Positions 24,181 to 35,842 of a DNA stretch of 64,000 nt are shown in pieces. The stretch's first letter is position 1. The number at the start of each line of letters is the position of its first letter. The notes under the pieces are model-generated. The model did no database searches, was not told where the DNA came from, and was given only the letters and a program-made list of their open reading frames with translations. Made by a program: the position numbers and the translations under genes. This stretch comes from Uranotaenia lowii (taxonomy: Eukaryota > Arthropoda > Insecta > Diptera > Culicidae): NCBI RefSeq assembly GCF_029784155.1, contig NC_073691.1:125364714-125428713 (forward strand), given 5' to 3'.

Positions 24181-25320
24181 TGGTACGATGTTCCGAATGC
24201 TGGTGGAGATGGTTGGACTTACACGCTAGGGGGGACGGTCTACGACGGACCAGATCTACACATTACGGCAAATCCCCAAAAAATGCCGTGAATACTAAGT
24301 CCCTACGCACCATCTATTCATCGACTTCAAAACCGCAAACGACACTATCGACCATAGAGAGATATGGAAATTATGGGCGAGAACGGCTTTTTCGGGAAGC
24401 TGGCCAGACAGATCAAGGTGGCGATGGATGGAACGCAGTGCTGTGTGCGAATTTGGGTGAATTGTCGAGTTCATTCGAATCACGCAGAAGTCTTTGACAA
24501 GGTCATGGTCTATCCTGCATGAAGTTCAACGTGGCTCCTCTGGCAACGTGGTGTTATTTGTCGAAATGCGAGGCACAATTTTCAACAGATCCAGTCAACG
24601 AACATATCTGCGGCATTGATGTAGTCGGCAGATCAACTGCGGCGGTGGAGGAGATCTACCGCAAACTGAAACGCGAAGCAGAAGGATTGGGTTGATGACT
24701 AATACGCCCAAGACGAAGTACATGCTGGCCTGCGGATCCGAGACCGACCGAATCCGCTTTTCCAGCAATAATAAGGTCACAGTCGACGGCGACGAGCTGG
24801 AGATAGTCGAAGACTTTGTCTATCTCGGCTCACTGGTGACCGTATACAATGACACCAGCCGTGAGATCTGGCGGCGAAAGATCAGTGGAAGTCGTGCCTA
24901 CTATAGACTCCACAAGCAACTGCGATCGAGAAGACCTAGCCCTCGCACAAAGTGTAACCTGTACACAACGCTCATTAGACCGGTAGTCTCCCTACGGGCA
25001 CGAGACATGGATATTGCTCGAGGAGGACCTGCGGACACTTGGAGTATTCGAGCGACGAGTCTTAAGAACCATCTTCAGCGGCGTGCAAGAGAACGGAGTG
25101 TGGAAGCGAAGGATGAACCACGAGCTCGTGCGACTCTACGGCAAACTCAGTATCCAGAAGGTGGTAAAGACTGGCCGCATAAGCTGGACAGGACATGTTG
25201 CAAGAATACCGGACGGTTGTCTTGCAAATTAGGTGTCCGCTGCCAATCCGGTAGGAACGAGATGAGCAAGGGCGCAACGAACGGGGTAGTTAGACCAAGT
25301 GGAGCGTGATCTGGCGTATG
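24181..25320 (+). pseudogene. Non-LTR retrotransposon reverse transcriptase fragment
   Basis: 3' part of a LINE-type ORF2 in several frames: HLFIDFKTA near 24308 (first conserved RT Asp region), KLKREAE, TKYMLACGSETDRIRF, VTVDGDELEIVEDFVYLGS, SRAYYRLHKQLRSR, RTKCNLYTTLIRPVV, LEEDLRTLGVFERRVLRTIF and GRISWTGHVARIPDG. The FADD box is lost. The order fits a non-LTR element with a C-terminal zinc-binding region; the clade is not resolved. It starts where the copia fragment stops, so the two form a composite. Confidence 0.8.
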
Positions 25321-27499
25321 TGGGATGCCAGAGAAGTTGAAGAACGGTTGCCATGGACCGAGTGAATTGGAGGAATCATCAGGTTATGTCCTGAGACGGA
25401 ACACCATTAAAAAAACTTCTGACTAGCACATTTGGGGCCAGTGAAAAACGAGATATCTCGTATTTGGTCCACAATGTGTTAAGAATCTTCTCTTATCGAC
25501 TACGAAGTCGTGACAAAGATCATGTTTGGTTTGGCTACACCAGTTCGGCGGTGCCGAAAGTTCGAATCCAGGAAAAAAAACTGTCACAGGTGTTTTCCAT
25601 GCCAATTTTACTTAATTGATGCAGTGACATGGTACAATCGAAAGTTATATTTTCAATTTTCTTTAATATAATCCTTTATTCTTGTCGTAAAAGCAATATG
25701 GGTCTCAGAAACAGGCCTGTTAATTCAATTAGTACTCGAAACGTTTGAATTATTGAAATTCATTTTTGAACTAGTATCAAATCTGATTGTAAAAATAAAA
25801 AAATATTGAATTCCAGAAACAGATTATAAAAATATTCCAAATTATTTTTCCCGTCAAAAATCTACTATCTTCCAAAGATATTTCTGTTTTTCACTTGTGA
25901 AAGGTTGGTATGTCCTTCCCTTCAAATAGTCCTCGGTTGAGCTAGAGCTGAATGCTGCTAGAAGCTGAAATACCCGATATCGTAGAAGAAATTTGGCGGA
26001 CTTCCAAATGCCAGAAACTTATCTACCACCTAATTATATCTCACCGGCTATTTGAAGATCAAAACAAAACAATTTATGTTGAATACTTCCTACCCCATTT
26101 AATGATCTAGAGTTTTCTTTTTTATATGTATGCCCAAAAAAATTCCAATAAAAAGATGCTTCACTGTAGAAGGAATAATCATTTTATAATCACATAATAA
26201 ATATTTATTTAATTAAATATTCCAATTTTGATTTAAAAGAATTCATCAAAAAGGTTTTTTTAGTAATCACTCTTCTTTAAAAAGTGTTTGACAGGGAAAA
26301 AACATTTGAAATTTGTTTTCTAAAATGTTATTTCATACCGGATTGTTGTTCATTTTTGCTTAATAGTAAAATCAGTGAGTCAAATACATTGCTAACGGTT
26401 TTGTACACGAAAATCTGAATTTCAAAATCTGTTAATGTTTTAATTCACGTTTTCGAACTTAACCAATCATTGATAACTTAACGATATAGAAACGTACGTT
26501 TCAAAGGAACTGGTTCGAATTGACTTTTTTTTGTTTAAAACAAAAACATTTATTTATCCAGCTTAAGCGAATAATAACAGTAGATAGACTTTTAATATAT
26601 TTCAACTCTTAACCAACATCTTCTAACAGTAACCCTTTAAGCCCCAAACCTACGCATTTTTAAGAAAGTTAGAGTTAAGGCTTATAAAGTTAAACATCAT
26701 TTATATTTGCTTTAACATTTGTAACGGAACTCTTCCAGAGTAACTTCAAAACAATTCAAAGATATCAGTTTTTAAACTTAAAGATTTTAAATGTTATGTG
26801 TTTGGGGTTTTTATAAACTCTATAGAGGCCAACATCGATTCAAAATCAATGATTTTTTGACTCACAACAAACTTGGAAAATTAGTCTTCAACTGATTTGA
26901 AAACGTATAGTAATGATTGTATTATTAAGCAACAAACAACAACCATATGAAAATCAACAATAAAATAAACGATCTAGACTTTTTTTTTTAAATAAAAAAA
27001 AGTAATTTGAACAGTAATGATGATAGTAACAGCAAAAACCATCTGAAATAATAACACTTTTCCAGTACCTAATCAACTTTGGCCTCCAGATGTACGTACA
27101 AAATCCATCCTGACTATGCTCGATTCTAGTCTCGTTGCGACCGCATTCATCCGCGTGCGAATCAACCTTCTTAATCGTTTGATTTGAATGTAGTTAATGT
27201 TGTTTTGTATTTATTTTTTTGTTGTATTTCATTTTATGAAACTTTCAAATTTGTACCATCGGGGGGCTCAACGCTTGGAAACGATTCGCCACAAATGTGC
27301 CCGTCCTTGTCCTGTTTTCCATTGATGTTTTTGCGGACTTTTTTGGGCCACTTCGTGGTTACGCGTTTCCACGTTTTATTTTGTTTTGAATTAAGATTTT
27401 ATATCTCATTTGTACACAATTTTTTCTTACGTTTACCAATATCGTTGGAAACTAAATGCTGGGGAGCAGGAGTAAACGACCAAAGCAAGACAAAATAAA
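25321..27499. other. Non-coding stretch
   Basis: No gene recognised. A GTTCGAATCC that fits an RNA polymerase III B box occurs at about 25559-25569, but no convincing A box precedes it. The rest is AT-rich, T-rich on the plus strand from about 26.9 kb. Confidence 0.4.
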
Positions 27500-28233
27500 A
27501 GAAAAGAAATGCTGTAATTGGTTTTATTGGTTCAAAGACAACAGTTTTTTAGTTATTCGAAATAAAATAATAATAATAATTATGATACTAATAAACTTGT
27601 GATTTTGCCGTTTTTTCGGTGTGATTTTTGTAATTTCAGCCCAATTTTGTTTTGTTTTTATCATAAGAACTGTACGATTACGAATTGTTTGTAACAGTGG
27701 GATTCTTGTGAACTAAAAAAAACCATAAAAATAAAAGACTTCGAACTGGTTTTCATCGATTTCAACAACTCAACTAATAAAACAATATAAAATTTAACAC
27801 GTACAAAACTATTTCACTATGCACTAGTAGTGGCTTGGCTTAAATAATTTGCTTTGTTTTTTTCATCCACTGGCGTAACTAACAATCGATAATATAATGA
27901 TGATGATGACTTTTGCATTAACGAGTTTAAACTATAATTATAACAACTATCACAGTAATGGTTTTGTCTCTTTAACGCTAATTAAAGACAAGATGGTTTT
28001 TTTCTTCTTACGAGCAAACTTGAGCCCAACGATGGCCTGGATGGCCGGCATTGGATCATTTCGTACGAACCAAATCCGAAACCGGGGCCATCATTGGACC
28101 TTACTTTTTCTTACGGGCTAGCAGTAGTTCCGATTCTGCAGCCTCATTTTCGAACAAGATGAAGCTTCGCGGGAACTAGACAGTTGGTGGAGGTGCGGAG
28201 TAAAATGGTACCCATGGGGGGTAAAACGGGGGG
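27500..28233 (-). other. sima: Probable sima 3' UTR, proximal part
   Basis: Sequence directly after the sima stop codon on the minus strand. It is T-rich on the plus strand (A-rich in the transcript), without a recognised mobile element, and with a short GATGAT microsatellite near 27897. The first plain AATAAA on the minus strand is at 27528-27523, which would give a UTR of about 700 nt. Longer forms using signals farther left are possible. This is inference; no transcript evidence is available. Confidence 0.35.
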
Positions 28234-28784
28234 CTAGGCTTTGGCCGCTTTGCTGGGCCGTGGAAAGCACGTGTACCCGGCACTTACATCGCAACCGCTA
28301 ACGAGTAGATTCATGAGGACCGAGTTAGAGGACTGCTGCTGCAAACCGTGAACCTTGCCTCCGGTTGTCCACCGTTCAGATTGGTTCAGGAGGGCCTTGG
28401 ATTTGATTTTGGCTTTGGCAGGAATCGGTGACGGGGCCATCAGTTGTTGAAGCAGCTGCGGCGAAGAGGAAGTAGTCGATTGCTGTTGCTGCGAGTGAGT
28501 TGAGGAGGCCATCGTAGTGGTTGACTTGACCCTTTTACTGCTGCCATCGGTGGATGAACCCTCGGAAGTGGCCAACGATCTTTTGTTATTTGTCAGGGTC
28601 GCTCCAGTGGCACTGTTGCTCTTCTTTGAAGCCGTTTGTACGATCGATGCGATCACATTCGTTGGTTTGGCAACTCCGGATCCGTTGGTTGTTGCTGCAG
28701 TCGATACCGTTGTGGTCTGGCCACCAGTCGTTCCGCTTTGTAGCTGCAGCAGATCGTTCATGGTCCAGGCCTCGATAGTGTTAC
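28234..28784 (-). CDS. sima: sima, terminal exon with C-terminal transactivation tail
   Basis: Last coding exon. Acceptor TTTTAG ends at 28785; the first two bases (GT) complete an AGT Ser codon begun in the upstream exon, followed by NTIEAWTMNDLLQLQ. Ser/Thr-rich and Q-rich stretches lead to a basic KRVKS motif (possible nuclear localisation, inferred) and end with SVLMNLLVSGCDVSAGY and a TAG at 28236-28234. The Leu-rich LLVSGCDVSAGY segment fits the position of the HIF C-terminal transactivation domain, which in vertebrates binds CBP/p300 through a segment with CEVNAP. Here CDVSAG places Ser (28284-28282) where the FIH-hydroxylated Asn would be. A perfect GTAAGT lies inside the coding sequence at 28287-28282. 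Length 551 nt. Confidence 0.92.
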
Positions 28785-29379
28785 CTAAAACAAACGAGTC
28801 AAGGCAATTCGTGAGAAAGGCTTTAAAATATTTATCATTTGATAGACCCTTCAGCCGAGCAATGGAGCAAAACTTTGGCAGTTGGAACATTTTTTTTAAA
28901 TACGAATTTTAAATAACGGTAGATCAACGCTGATCGGCGCTCATCGATTAGCCTGTCTAAAAGATGGTATGATCAAAAGTTGATCAACGTTGAATTAATC
29001 TTTTTATTCTTTTAACGTGCATTCAAGGCACAAATGTTTCACTCCAGAAAACTCATTTTACTAGATGAGCCTGCGTCATGCAATCAGTGTATCCTTACCC
29101 TCTTTTTTAATTTAGTGAGAATATTTTTAAAAATATTCATAAAAACAATGTTGAAAAAGCGTTGTTTGTGGAAAGAAGAATCAGCACCTTAAAATTCCGA
29201 GTGGACTATATTTGGCAATAGATGGTACTATAAGTCATGGTAAGCAGCACAAATGAATCCAAAAATACATCAGGGCGTAATGGGAGGAATAAATGGATGG
29301 AGAGCAAAGTCATTGACCAACGTATTGGGTCAAAAACCCTAAGCCTTTTCTATGACGGCCCACAGACCTTACGACTCAT

Positions 29380-29580
29380 CAGCCTATGAACTTTTGCAAC
29401 TGATGGACTATTGTCCTGGAGATCCATCGTCCTGAAGCCCCTTGAACCTGGCTGCCCATGGGCATGACTACCTTTGGATCTGATGACCCGTGGTTCCGAC
29501 GCTTTATGGACCTGACGACCCATAAACCTTATGATTCATGAAACTTTACGACCCATGAACTTGACGACCCAGTTTTTGGT
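29380..29580. repeat. Degenerate tandem repeat, about 16-bp unit
   Basis: Units like ACTTGACGACCCATGA follow one another with heavy variation (best seen at 29505-29575). The strand is locally CCATGA/GACGAC-rich and unlike its surroundings. Confidence 0.45.
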
Positions 29581-29969
29581 TTCAGCCAAAAATACTTTCG
29601 GTTCTACTGATATTAGCCCAACAAACCTTCGGCCTGATGAACTAAATACGAACGATATAAGGGATTTTGGCATAATGGATTTTGAAGATAATAGATCTTC
29701 AGTATGATTTGGTAGATCTTTGGCTGACCGAACCTCTAAAATATTCATAGTTTAGGACAAGGGGTGATCTTGGTATAACTATTCACTCTTTGGAATTATT
29801 TCCAATGAAATTAGGGTCTGATACAAATTAAGCACCCGTACGCTCTAAGGAATCAGTTGGGGAACACCTGCTAGTATGCTAAATCCAAAGTCCAAACGGA
29901 ATCCGACTACCCCGACTTATCCAACGGCACCGCTAACCACATGGTGATTAACTAAATTGTACCTACCAC

Positions 29970-30423
29970 CAGGGATGCCAGGTGTTGAGGGATAAAAATC
30001 TGGGCAATTTTGAAAAAAAGTCTGTGTGTGTCTGTGCATAGGGAAGACCACAAATTTGGTACTAAACAAGAAATTTGACGATGTGTGTGAGCGGGGGGGT
30101 GTAGGTTATCCTATGGTATTCAGGTTATTTTCGAATTGAGAACACTGTTTCCTACCACGTACCATGCCGATCTTATTTAAAAAAAAATATGTTTAATGAA
30201 TGATTGGTCAAATACCAACGAATACAAGCGAGATTTCAGTCTAATCTGGCTCTTACGGATCAAATCCGATGCATAAATAGTGATTTCATCACTCAATTTT
30301 GAAAGTCTGAAAAATCTGGGCACTCTCAGCAAAAATCTGGGCAAAATCTGTGTCTGACCAATATCTGGACGAAGGGTCAAAAGTCTTGGTTTTACAGACA
30401 AATCTGGGCACCTGGCAACCCAG
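29970..30423. mobile_element. hAT-like non-autonomous element
   Basis: A 454-bp element flanked by the 8-bp duplication CCTACCAC (29962-29969 and 30424-30431). Ends match as CWGGGWTGCCAGGTG. The 8-bp duplication and CAGGG-type end fit the hAT superfamily. Inside, the phrase AAATCTGGGCA is repeated. Non-coding. Confidence 0.78.
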
Positions 30424-31138
30424 CCTACCACTGAAAATAAAGGTGAAAATATTTAGCACATGAGGTGATTCCTTGAACTGAAATTCCCAACGATTTGATC
30501 GACGGTGAGGTTAGAGGATTTTTTCGTTCAGTGAAGTGTTGAATAACGACGACCAACTCTTGAAATAAAAGCCCTCTAACTGAAAGGAGGATTTATTGAA
30601 GGCTATGGAGGCCCAGTAGAGGTACATGTAAATGGCAAGAAACAGAAGATAATGGATTCCATGTTATGGGGTGTATTAAAAAAAAATGGGTAGAAAAAGC
30701 TTAGCGTGTATTGTTTACACTGTCAACAGTTGTCTATCAAATACATGAGATCTCAGGTATCAGAATTCGGATGGAAGGAGTGGGGAAGGGCACGTTATTA
30801 AGTATTTTCTGCATGGTACAAAACCAAGCACATTTAGCCACTTGGAACTCTGGGCGCTTCTAAAAACACTGGATAATTTGAAGCAGCTCTATCGCAATCA
30901 TTCCAATGACGTGCACGTCTAATCTCAGGAGGACAAGATGCAAAATTGGGTTCCTTTTAGAAGAAATTATGGCTTCATATCGTACAGAATTGGAAGTTCA
31001 CAAGGATGTGGTCGGATGTTCGATAAATATTTATTAGAGAATGAGCTCTACAATTTGGTGAACATCGTATGATTGGCAGCATCAGAGACAATCTTAGAAG
31101 CCTTTTTATCAGTTTGTTAGAAATAAAATAAGGCAATA

Positions 31139-32354
31139 CAGGGCAAACACGAAATTATTGCGACACATTCAACAGGGCATAACTTTTTTACCATTGGGCG
31201 AAAATCAACCAAATTTTGCATACTTTATCATTGATGTGTATTGTTTACATGCTGTCAAACGTGTCGAAGTCGTGTTTTTCGATTCAACGAAAATGGAGGT
31301 GTACCAACTCGAGTCGAGAGAACAAATTCTTTCCAAACACCTGGAATTTCATGACCTGTCGCACTGGCAGTCGGGAAAAATGTTGAACATCAACCGTCTC
31401 TAAATAGAGTGGTGATGAGGTTCCAAGAGCGGTTGACGTTGGACCACGGCAAAGGAGCTGGAAGAAAACCGGGACCGAAAACATAAAGAGGGATGCCAAC
31501 GTCTCAAGCCGTGATTTGGCTAAAAAGATCGGCATTTCGCAGAGCTACTTCCAGGATGCAGCTTGACTACATATGTACAAGGTACAGTACTTCCCAAACC
31601 TCGATGAGCGGCAACAAACGACGGCTAAAACTCGAGTTGGAAGCTCTACAAGAAGATGCTGACGAAATATGGCTGCTGTGTGATGGACGGCGAAACGTAT
31701 ATAAAAGCCGATTTTAAGCAAATTCCGGGGTTGGAGTTTTTTACCGACAAGAGCAAGTTCGATGTGGACGACAAATTTAAGAAGAAGAAAAAGTCGAAGT
31801 TCGCCTCCAAATATCTCGTTTGGCAGGCCATCTGCTCTTGCGGACTGAGTCTTTCGTGACAAAAGGCACAGTAAATGGCGAGATCTACCAATCTGAGTGC
31901 CTCTGAGTGCCTCTTCTTGCAGTAGCACGACAGATCTCCGCTGTTTTGGCCAGATTTTGCATCATGCCACTATTCTAAAAGTGTCCTGGAGTGGTATGAG
32001 ACCAATTCTGTCCATTTTGTTCCAAAGGACATGAACCCGCCAAACTGTCCGGAACTGCGCCCGGTGGAGCAGTACTGGGTAATAATGAAGTGGGAACTTC
32101 GGAAGAGTAAGAAGACAGTCAAAGACGAGATGTACATGTTAAGAAAATGAAAAAAAAAAAAACTGAGAAACTGGTTCCGGCTGACACTGTTAAGACTTTG
32201 ATGGAAAGCATCAAGCGAAAATTCGTTCAATTTTACACTCAAGGCTCCATAATATGTATGTTTAAAACTACCCTTAAACTTTGGTTTGAATCTAAACATT
32301 ATAATAAAATTGGCATGACATTTTTGGTTTTGCAATAAATTCGTGTTCGCCCTT
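31139..32354 (+). mobile_element. Tc1/mariner element, DD37E, second copy
   Basis: A 1216-bp element between TA (31137-31138) and TA (32355-32356). Inverted ends match around GGGCRAACACGAA and TTATTGC. These ends differ from those of the copies at 47, 50.1 and 60.6 kb, so it is a separate lineage. Confidence 0.86.
31285..32130 (+). pseudogene. DD37E mariner transposase pseudogene
   Basis: Broken transposase of the element at 31139-32354. The N-terminal helix-turn-helix region is scattered over frames. MLTKYGCCVMDGETYIKADF gives the first Asp near 31684; WQAICSCG follows. A frameshift near 31850 is followed by FWPDFASCHY (second Asp) and ELRPVEQYW (Glu), with 37 residues between them. A tandem duplication of CTGAGTGCCTCT near 31892-31913 adds to the damage. 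No function expected. Confidence 0.84.
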
Positions 32355-32868
32355 TAGTAAGCAGTCGTGTTACGTCGATGGTCATTGATGTGATACCAGA
32401 AATAGCGCCTCCATAGATTCTACGACTGCCAATGCCGGTGGAAGATCGCCATATGCAGCCGATCACTCTCGAAACATCTGAGGCAAACGTCAGCCATGCA
32501 AACCGGTGCGCATATAAATCATCCGCAAGAGGTGGAGATGGATGTACGGGGTCGATCGGACCAAACCAGGGCCAGAATCAAATTAGGGAAGCTAAAAATA
32601 GCGATCTTCTCGAGGCCCCAAGAGATGAAAACAATAATATTGGAATATCTTTCGATAAAGCCGGTTCAAATGCCTCTTAAGCTAGCCATCTTGGTCCCAC
32701 TCCCTGGCCTGGTAAAGATAGAGAACTATTTTTACTCGGAAAAGCGAAAGAGAGTCGTTAAAAATCGGAAAACCTGATCAGCTGAAGACGCCGTGTTTTT
32801 TTCATTCTCGCTCTTGTCATCGAGTTCAACTTGAGGCGTTTGTTTCCCCGCCAGTCATCAACCAATAA

Positions 32869-33198
32869 AGCGGGCCATAGACTACACAACATTTGTACAA
32901 ATGCGATGAAATTCGATGAAATTTTGTCGCTGTGAGCACGATTTGCATAGTGTATGGCACTGCTTGAATGAGCGCCCAAACGGTTGGAGTAAAATCGGTC
33001 GGGATCGAAATATTTTGTACAAAACATTCTCCCAGCCGGGGTGGAGATGGTTTTTTTTGTTGCTGTTGCTGTTTTCGCCAGCAATCATTTGTGTTCGCGT
33101 GAAATATGTTTGTATAGTGTATGGGCGAGCATAGATCAAACAATCGTCGTGGAAACATCGAATTTGTACAGGCCAATTTGTGTAGTCTATGGCCCGCT
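32869..33198. mobile_element. Harbinger-like MITE with TAA duplication
   Basis: A 330-bp element flanked by TAA (32866-32868 and 33199-33201). Its ends AGCGGGCCATAGACTACACA are exact inverted copies. The 3-bp TAA target fits PIF/Harbinger. Related TATGGC and TGTACAA motifs recur inside. Short ORFs across it on both strands are not genes. Confidence 0.8.
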
Positions 33199-34405
33199 TA
33201 ACGTACGGATCCCACGCAAACAAACACACGCCCTTCGTCCCTCTGTCGTTCTATGTTTTCTGAACGGCTCGGCGGCAGAACCCCACAGAATTGATTAATT
33301 CGGGCAAGATGAGCTGGGCATGAAATTTAAGAAATCTTCCCGTTCTTCACTTTACTAATGGGATGTGGTAGGTATTTTTATTCGCGTTCGTCTTCTGTTT
33401 GTTGTGTTGCTGTTGGTTGAACGCGGAACGAACAGACGATCACGCGCAAGATTTCCTTTGCTTTTTTAACTTTTTCTCAGAACAAAACGCACGACGGGTC
33501 TGATTCAAGTGATGGTGGAGAGTAGGATTAATTAGTTCGGTAGCTTCAGATATCGGAGATTTGCGATTGCAAAATTCATGATGCAAGTAAGAGGATTTCG
33601 GGACGGTTACATGATCTTGAATGATGAGGATTCAAATGATTTGGTTACACTCGAACGAAAGACAATGGGTTACATAAATAGAAAATAAATGGGAGTGAGG
33701 GAGGAGAACGCTGAACTGGGAGAAAATCAACATTGGGAAATTAAGAAAGCCGTTACTCGAAAATAAATCAGGCATGGCAAAAACACCGAACCGTGCGGCA
33801 CTGGTGCCTTGTCCCACTAAGAACACGCCACCGAGTGCATACCATCAACCACTCGGTGGCAATGCTCGATCGAGACGCTGCATTGTAGCGATCAAAACAC
33901 CGGTGTCAGTGGCGGTGCTTTGCTTATCGTTCGGCAAACACCGGAGCCGAGTGCTTTAACTTCGGAAAGGCACCGGAGCCGAGTGCCTTCTGGTTCGTGA
34001 AAGCACCGGAGCTACATGCTGCTTGCTAGCACTGAGTAGCAAATTCGAACGATCATACCCAACAGCGCGGCGGTAGTAGGCACCGTGTGGAGTTTGTTAT
34101 TGGGATGGATTTGAATCATTTGGGGTGAAGTTTATTACTTCACTGTACAGTTGTCCATCAAGATAGAAAGTTCATGTCTTCAGCAAAGTTGTTTGTATTG
34201 ACATAATCTGTAACTTTGTCGAAAATATTAGTTTTCTATCTTGTTGGAGAACTGAATGGTAGAGTAATCATCTTCACTCCATTGATCAACTACACTCTGC
34301 TCTACGGTACCAATTTTTTTGGTTCAGATCCTTCTGCTTTCCTAAACGGAAATGGTAATGCGTTTGGGATAAAATTGTTCGGGTGGAGAAAAAGTTGGTA
34401 TAGAA

Positions 34406-35226
34406 TAGAGATGTACCGAATAGTGGTATTCGGCGAACGGCCGAATACCGAATATTGACCTTTTCAACTATTCGGCCAAACGAATATTCGGCCGAATATT
34501 CGGCCGAATATTCGGTCGAATATCCTATTGAGTTTTTAATGAAAAAAAAACTTAAGCGATCATTTCAATGCTTTAAATTTCTTGCATATTAATGCCCCTC
34601 ATGTTTTTAGTCGATTATTCCAGATGACATTATCGGATGATGTATTACTAAATGTTTTTAAGTAGAGTCTTTCTGATTTTAAAATGTCACCAATAACTGA
34701 AAAGACATCAGATTACTAGTCGGCTTCTAGGGCGTTCATCCCCAAAGAGATTGCGTTCCTGTGAAATCTGAGACAAAACATGGCGAAACAGGTGCCAAGG
34801 TCGAACTTGCGCGACATATCTTCAAAATAGTTTGAAAAGGAAGATGATTTTTAACCTTCAGCATACCATATTATCAACCACACGTATCCACACTGAATGT
34901 GTGACTGTGTGGATACGTGTGGTTGATAATATGGTTCTTGACGATTCTTGAAGAAGAAATTATTAAAAAGGGCAAATTTTTGAAAAATCGTTATTGAACA
35001 CAAAATCTAAAACTTTTTAAAGAGAAATTTGAGTTTTTAATTTGATTTTACAAATAATCTGACAAAATACGGAAAGTTTTAAACAATATCTGGACATCCT
35101 AAATAGAGTCTGTAGTAGATATTCGGCCTATTCGGCCTATTCGGTGAACCGAATATTCGGCTTAACGGTTTTCTGGCGGTATTCGGCGCCGAATATTCGG
35201 CCGACCGAATATTCGGTACATCTCTA
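34406..35226. mobile_element. hAT-like element nested in the left arm
   Basis: An 821-bp element with ends TAGAGATGTACCGAATA and the 8-bp duplication GTATAGAA (34398-34405 and 35227-35234). The opposite arm of the host element (around 37670) still has the intact empty site with one GTATAGAA. Subterminal tandem CGAATATTCGGC palindromes mark both sides (34480-34520 and 35118-35215). A 27-bp perfect hairpin lies inside at 34866-34934. Non-coding. Confidence 0.88.
34866..34934. repeat. Perfect hairpin, 27-bp arms, 15-nt loop
   Basis: 34866-34892 is exactly complementary to 34908-34934 (CCATATTATCAACCACACGT and onward). It lies inside the nested hAT-like element. Confidence 0.9.
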
Positions 35227-35842
35227 GTATAGAATGATTTTGTTTTTCGACAGCGGATTTAATTTTCGCAATAAGGCCGGAACAAAATTTGTTTTTCTTC
35301 TTTTGTCAATGGACCCTTTGGATGATCAAGAAGGGAATGGGAGGAAAATGAAAAAAAAATTAGAAATAAACTTATAAGATTTGATATGGAATTTTTGTTG
35401 GAAACCCTCGACTGGCAGTTCATACAACAATTTGTTGAACCATTCCAACCAGTGTATTTTGCAACAGTTTGTTTGCAAAACGAATCTCTCGTTATGGGTG
35501 ATTTTTTTTCGTATCCCAAGTAACACAGATCAAGCCAATTGGCTTTTTTGACTTTTAATATTATTTCATGAAAACTTTTCGATGGCATTCAAATTTCAAA
35601 ACAACCGCAAATCAGTCCTCATCATTATTCGCTCATATAACTTATAGATAACAAAATTCTTTCTGGATCAACCGATGAACGTTTGCGCCTAAGCAATAAA
35701 AATTTGGCAAACATGATGTTTTTCAAGTTGAACAGTGACCTATTTGCTATGGTACTTGTTAACTACACATGAGAAATAACCTTTTAATACTAATCAATCG
35801 TTCCTTTTTTTTATTCATTATACTTGAGAGTTTGTATAAGAT

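Noticed and set aside
25545..25575. SINE based on GTTCGAATCC
   Set aside because: Only a B-box-like match; no properly spaced A box upstream.
28785..28890. Extension of the sima terminal exon to the upstream ATG at 28890
   Set aside because: A clean TTTTAG acceptor at 28785 gives the phase that matches the upstream donor; the extension is intron.
28517..28912. 131-codon plus-strand ORF
   Set aside because: Antisense shadow of the sima terminal exon.
32758..33298. Several ORFs of 72-116 codons on both strands
   Set aside because: They fall across a Harbinger-like MITE and overlap each other in all frames.
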